The notes below the pieces were generated by a model. That model was not told the origin of the DNA and ran no database searches. It saw nothing but the letters and a program-made list of their open reading frames with translations. Source: Anaerolineaceae bacterium UBA6086 (GTDB lineage: Bacteria; Chloroflexota; Anaerolineae; Anaerolineales; Anaerolineaceae). Taken from it: a DNA stretch of 64,000 nt. Position numbers and translations under genes: made by a program. Shown piece after piece: positions 61,970-64,000 of this stretch; position 1 is the first letter of the stretch, and the number at the start of each line of letters is the position of its first letter. Where the stretch lies: the NCBI GenBank assembly GCA_002436005.1, contig DIXG01000088.1:17290-81289 (forward strand), read 5' to 3'.

Positions 61970-62045
61970 TTAGCAATAACGCAGCTTAATTATCCAAACT
62001 GCCGCCCAGAGCCGCCTGCATAGGTCTTTCTCAATTATGCCTTTG

Positions 62046-62054
62046 TGGTATGAT
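62046..62054 (+). promoter_or_regulatory. Extended -10 promoter of glgP
   Basis: TGGTATGAT matches the extended -10 with one mismatch. The expected start is near 62061, about 117 bases before the ATG at 62178. Confidence 0.4.
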
Positions 62055-62177
62055 TATCGCTTGGAACTATGAAATTAATTGAGAGAGAGAACAGCTTAGC
62101 ATTGCGATGCATGATGCACCTGTGGAAATTTATGGGGTGATTTCTACAGGTATTCTATTTAAAAGAGGATCAAAATT

Positions 62178-64000
62178 ATGAATGAAATTCGAAGAGAAAA
62201 ACCGGTCACCTTCAACCTGCCACGCCGGATCAAGCGGTTGGAAGACCTTGCTTACAACCTGTGGTGGGTTTGGCATTCTGAAGCACAACGTTTGTTTAAG
62301 GAAATCGATGCCATATTGTGGGAAGAAACCCATCACAACCCGATTGTTTTCTTGCGGGATTGTGAACGTCCACGCCTGAATGCCGTCACGCAGGATCGTT
62401 ATTTTTTGGATCGATATGACATGGTCATGCGCGAAATGGACCGCTATCTGAATGAAAAGGATACCTGGTTTTCACGAACTTATCCCGAACTGACAGATGA
62501 GCTGATGGCTTATTTCTCCTTTGAGTTTGGGCTGCACGAATCATTGATGGTGTATGCGGGCGGGCTGGGAGTTTTATCCGGTGATCATTTGAAGGAGTCA
62601 AGTGACCTCGGCATCCCCCTGGTGGCAGTTGGCTTTGTGTATACTTATGGCTATTTTTCACAGCGCATCAGCGAGGATGGCTGGCAGCAGGCTGAAAATG
62701 TACCGATAGATTTTGATGCACTGCCTTTGCTGCGCCTGGTGGATGAGCAAGGCGAGCCGGTGAAGATTTCGATTGATCTGCCGGGTCGCAAGGTTTTTGC
62801 ACGCATTTATGAGTTAAATGTGGGGCGGGTCAAGCTGCTGCTGCTGCACACGAATATTCCCGATAATGATCCGAACGATCGGCAGCTAACCGACATGCTC
62901 TACATCAGCGATCTTGAACTGCGCATTTCGCAGGAAATTCTGTTGGGAATGGGTGGTGTGCGTGCCCTGCGTGCGCTTGGTTATGAGCCGACAGCCTGGC
63001 ATATGAATGAAGGTCATTCGGCATTTCTGACGCTGGAACGGGCACTGGAGTATGTTAAGGATGGGCTGCCCTTTGACGCAGCAGTTGAACGCATCAAGCA
63101 CAGCAACATCTTCACGACCCACACCCCCGTGCCTGCGGGCAATGATGAATTCCCCCTGTGGTTGATTGATAAGTATTTTGTCCATGTTTGGCCTGAGCTG
63201 GGTCTTTCTCGGGAAGATTTTATCAATATTGCCAAGATCAAACAATCCTGGGGTGGAGATGCCTTCAGCATGCCCATTCTTGCCCTGAAACTGTCGGAAT
63301 ACCGTAATGGGGTTTCCGAACTGCACGGACAGGTGGCGCGGGAGATGTGGTCCTTCTTGTGGCCTGAAACCCGTGATGAAAACGTGCCGATTGGGCATGT
63401 TACCAACGGCATTCATACTGAAACCTGGTTGGCTAGGCGAATGGGCATTTTGTTCTCACGCTATCTCGGGTCCGATTGGCCTGATCGCATTGATGATCCC
63501 GAACTGTGGGCACAAATTGAGAATATCCCGGATGACGAGCTCTGGCGAGTACGGCGGCACCTCAAAAGAAAGCTGGTTGCCTACATTATCAGCCGCAGCC
63601 GAGACCAGTGGGAAACCACCCGGGTGCATCCTGTGCAGACGATTGCCAGCGGTGTTTTACTGGATCCCTATGCCCTGACGATTGGTTTTGCTCGCCGGTT
63701 TGCCACCTATAAGCGCGGCAATCTGATTTTTAGAGATTATGACCGGTTGTTGAACATTGTAACCAATGCGCGCATGCCGGTTCAGTTTATCTTTGCTGGC
63801 AAGGCGCACCCCGCAGATGAGCCTGGAAAACAGATGATCCAGGAAGTCTACCGGGCAGTGAAAGACGCTCGATTTGGCGGCAGGCTGGCATTCCTGGAAG
63901 ATTACGACATGAATGTGGCTCGCTACCTGGTACAGGGTGTGGATGTTTGGCTGAATACCCCCCGCCGCCCGCGTGAAGCCTCAGGCACTTCGGGTATGAA
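62178..64000 (+). CDS. glgP: Alpha-glucan (glycogen/maltodextrin) phosphorylase, N-terminal part
   Basis: Starts at ATG 62178 with AGAGGA eight bases upstream and is open to the window edge, about 607 codons. Family blocks: DLAYNLWWVWHSEAQRLF, AYFSFEFGLHESLMVYAGGL, WHMNEGHSAFLTLER, FTTHTPVPAGNDEFP, GHVTNGIHTETW, GFARRFATYKRGNLI and SGTSGM at the very edge. This is the alpha-glucan phosphorylase subgroup with a short N terminus. It releases glucose 1-phosphate from glycogen. The PLP lysine lies just beyond or at the edge of the window. Confidence 0.93.
   Translation, partial: MNEIRREKPVTFNLPRRIKRLEDLAYNLWWVWHSEAQRLFKEIDAILWEETHHNPIVFLRDCERPRLNAVTQDRYFLDRYDMVMREMDRYLNEKDTWFSRTYPELTDELMAYFSFEFGLHESLMVYAGGLGVLSGDHLKESSDLGIPLVAVGFVYTYGYFSQRISEDGWQQAENVPIDFDALPLLRLVDEQGEPVKISIDLPGRKVFARIYELNVGRVKLLLLHTNIPDNDPNDRQLTDMLYISDLELRISQEILLGMGGVRALRALGYEPTAWHMNEGHSAFLTLERALEYVKDGLPFDAAVERIKHSNIFTTHTPVPAGNDEFPLWLIDKYFVHVWPELGLSREDFINIAKIKQSWGGDAFSMPILALKLSEYRNGVSELHGQVAREMWSFLWPETRDENVPIGHVTNGIHTETWLARRMGILFSRYLGSDWPDRIDDPELWAQIENIPDDELWRVRRHLKRKLVAYIISRSRDQWETTRVHPVQTIASGVLLDPYALTIGFARRFATYKRGNLIFRDYDRLLNIVTNARMPVQFIFAGKAHPADEPGKQMIQEVYRAVKDARFGGRLAFLEDYDMNVARYLVQGVDVWLNTPRRPREASGTSGM

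Overview
The window looks like chromosome of an anaerobic member of the Anaerolineae (Chloroflexota). This is inference from gene content. There are many lipoproteins with Thr/Pro-rich linkers after the lipidation Cys, a CpXC-domain protein, a DUF6391 protein next to holA, an ATP-cone nucleoside kinase, a LysM-M23 peptidase, and oligosaccharide import by a family 5 ABC system. Base composition is moderate and even, and genes are dense on both strands. No phage, transposase or CRISPR array was seen.

Layout. 1-10.9 kb: the end of a clamp-loader gene (holB), surface lipoproteins (LysM, Asp-box, metallophosphoesterase), a sulfite-oxidase-like molybdoenzyme beside a UPF0173 hydrolase, a Cys/Met-metabolism PLP enzyme, and an ATP-cone uridine kinase-like protein. 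11-26.2 kb: a CpXC protein, an FHA-winged-helix regulator, a beta-propeller lipoprotein, then a housekeeping run clpC-radA, DUF6391-holA, an EEP-family phosphodiesterase/nuclease, glmM and a second, very long phosphohexomutase. 26.3-28.1 kb: a lipoprotein and an orphan MEMO-family gene.

28.2-43.7 kb is the centrepiece, a beta-glucoside utilisation locus. A LacI-type repressor is divergent from a solute-binding protein, two permeases, two ATPases, a GH3 beta-glucosidase and two GH94 phosphorylases. The order of the transporter and GH3 genes recalls the Thermotoga maritima beta-glucan locus. The sequence shows a TTGACA-N17-TAAGAT promoter, a near-perfect 20-bp LacI-type operator at its start site and a second operator-like palindrome 147 bp downstream. 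Imported disaccharides would be split inside the cell both by hydrolysis (GH3) and by phosphorolysis (GH94). The glycogen phosphorylase at the right edge and the two phosphohexomutases fit the same hexose-phosphate economy.

43.7-64 kb: an M23 peptidase, an ssb-DUF3467-translin operon, an esterase, tRNA-Pro(TGG), a GT2 glycosyltransferase overlapping rnhB, and a block of 165-bp repeats. Next come a split glutamine-dependent NAD synthetase (amidase and NadE as overlapping genes), a GNAT, a HAD phosphatase, a methyltransferase, a DUF2779 double-nuclease protein, a broken dinB, DUF3795, MgtC, CPBP, DUF3788, a second methyltransferase, a tandem pair of aldo/keto reductases, a SWIM zinc-finger protein behind a terminator-like leader, an isochorismatase-family hydrolase, and glgP running off the end.

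Two genes are broken (GNAT at 14.6 kb, dinB at 55.1 kb). Several intergenic gaps carry repeats in about three copies, with units of 70, 165, 15 and 13 bp. Many genes are preceded by extended -10 promoters (TGnTATAAT) with poor -35 boxes.
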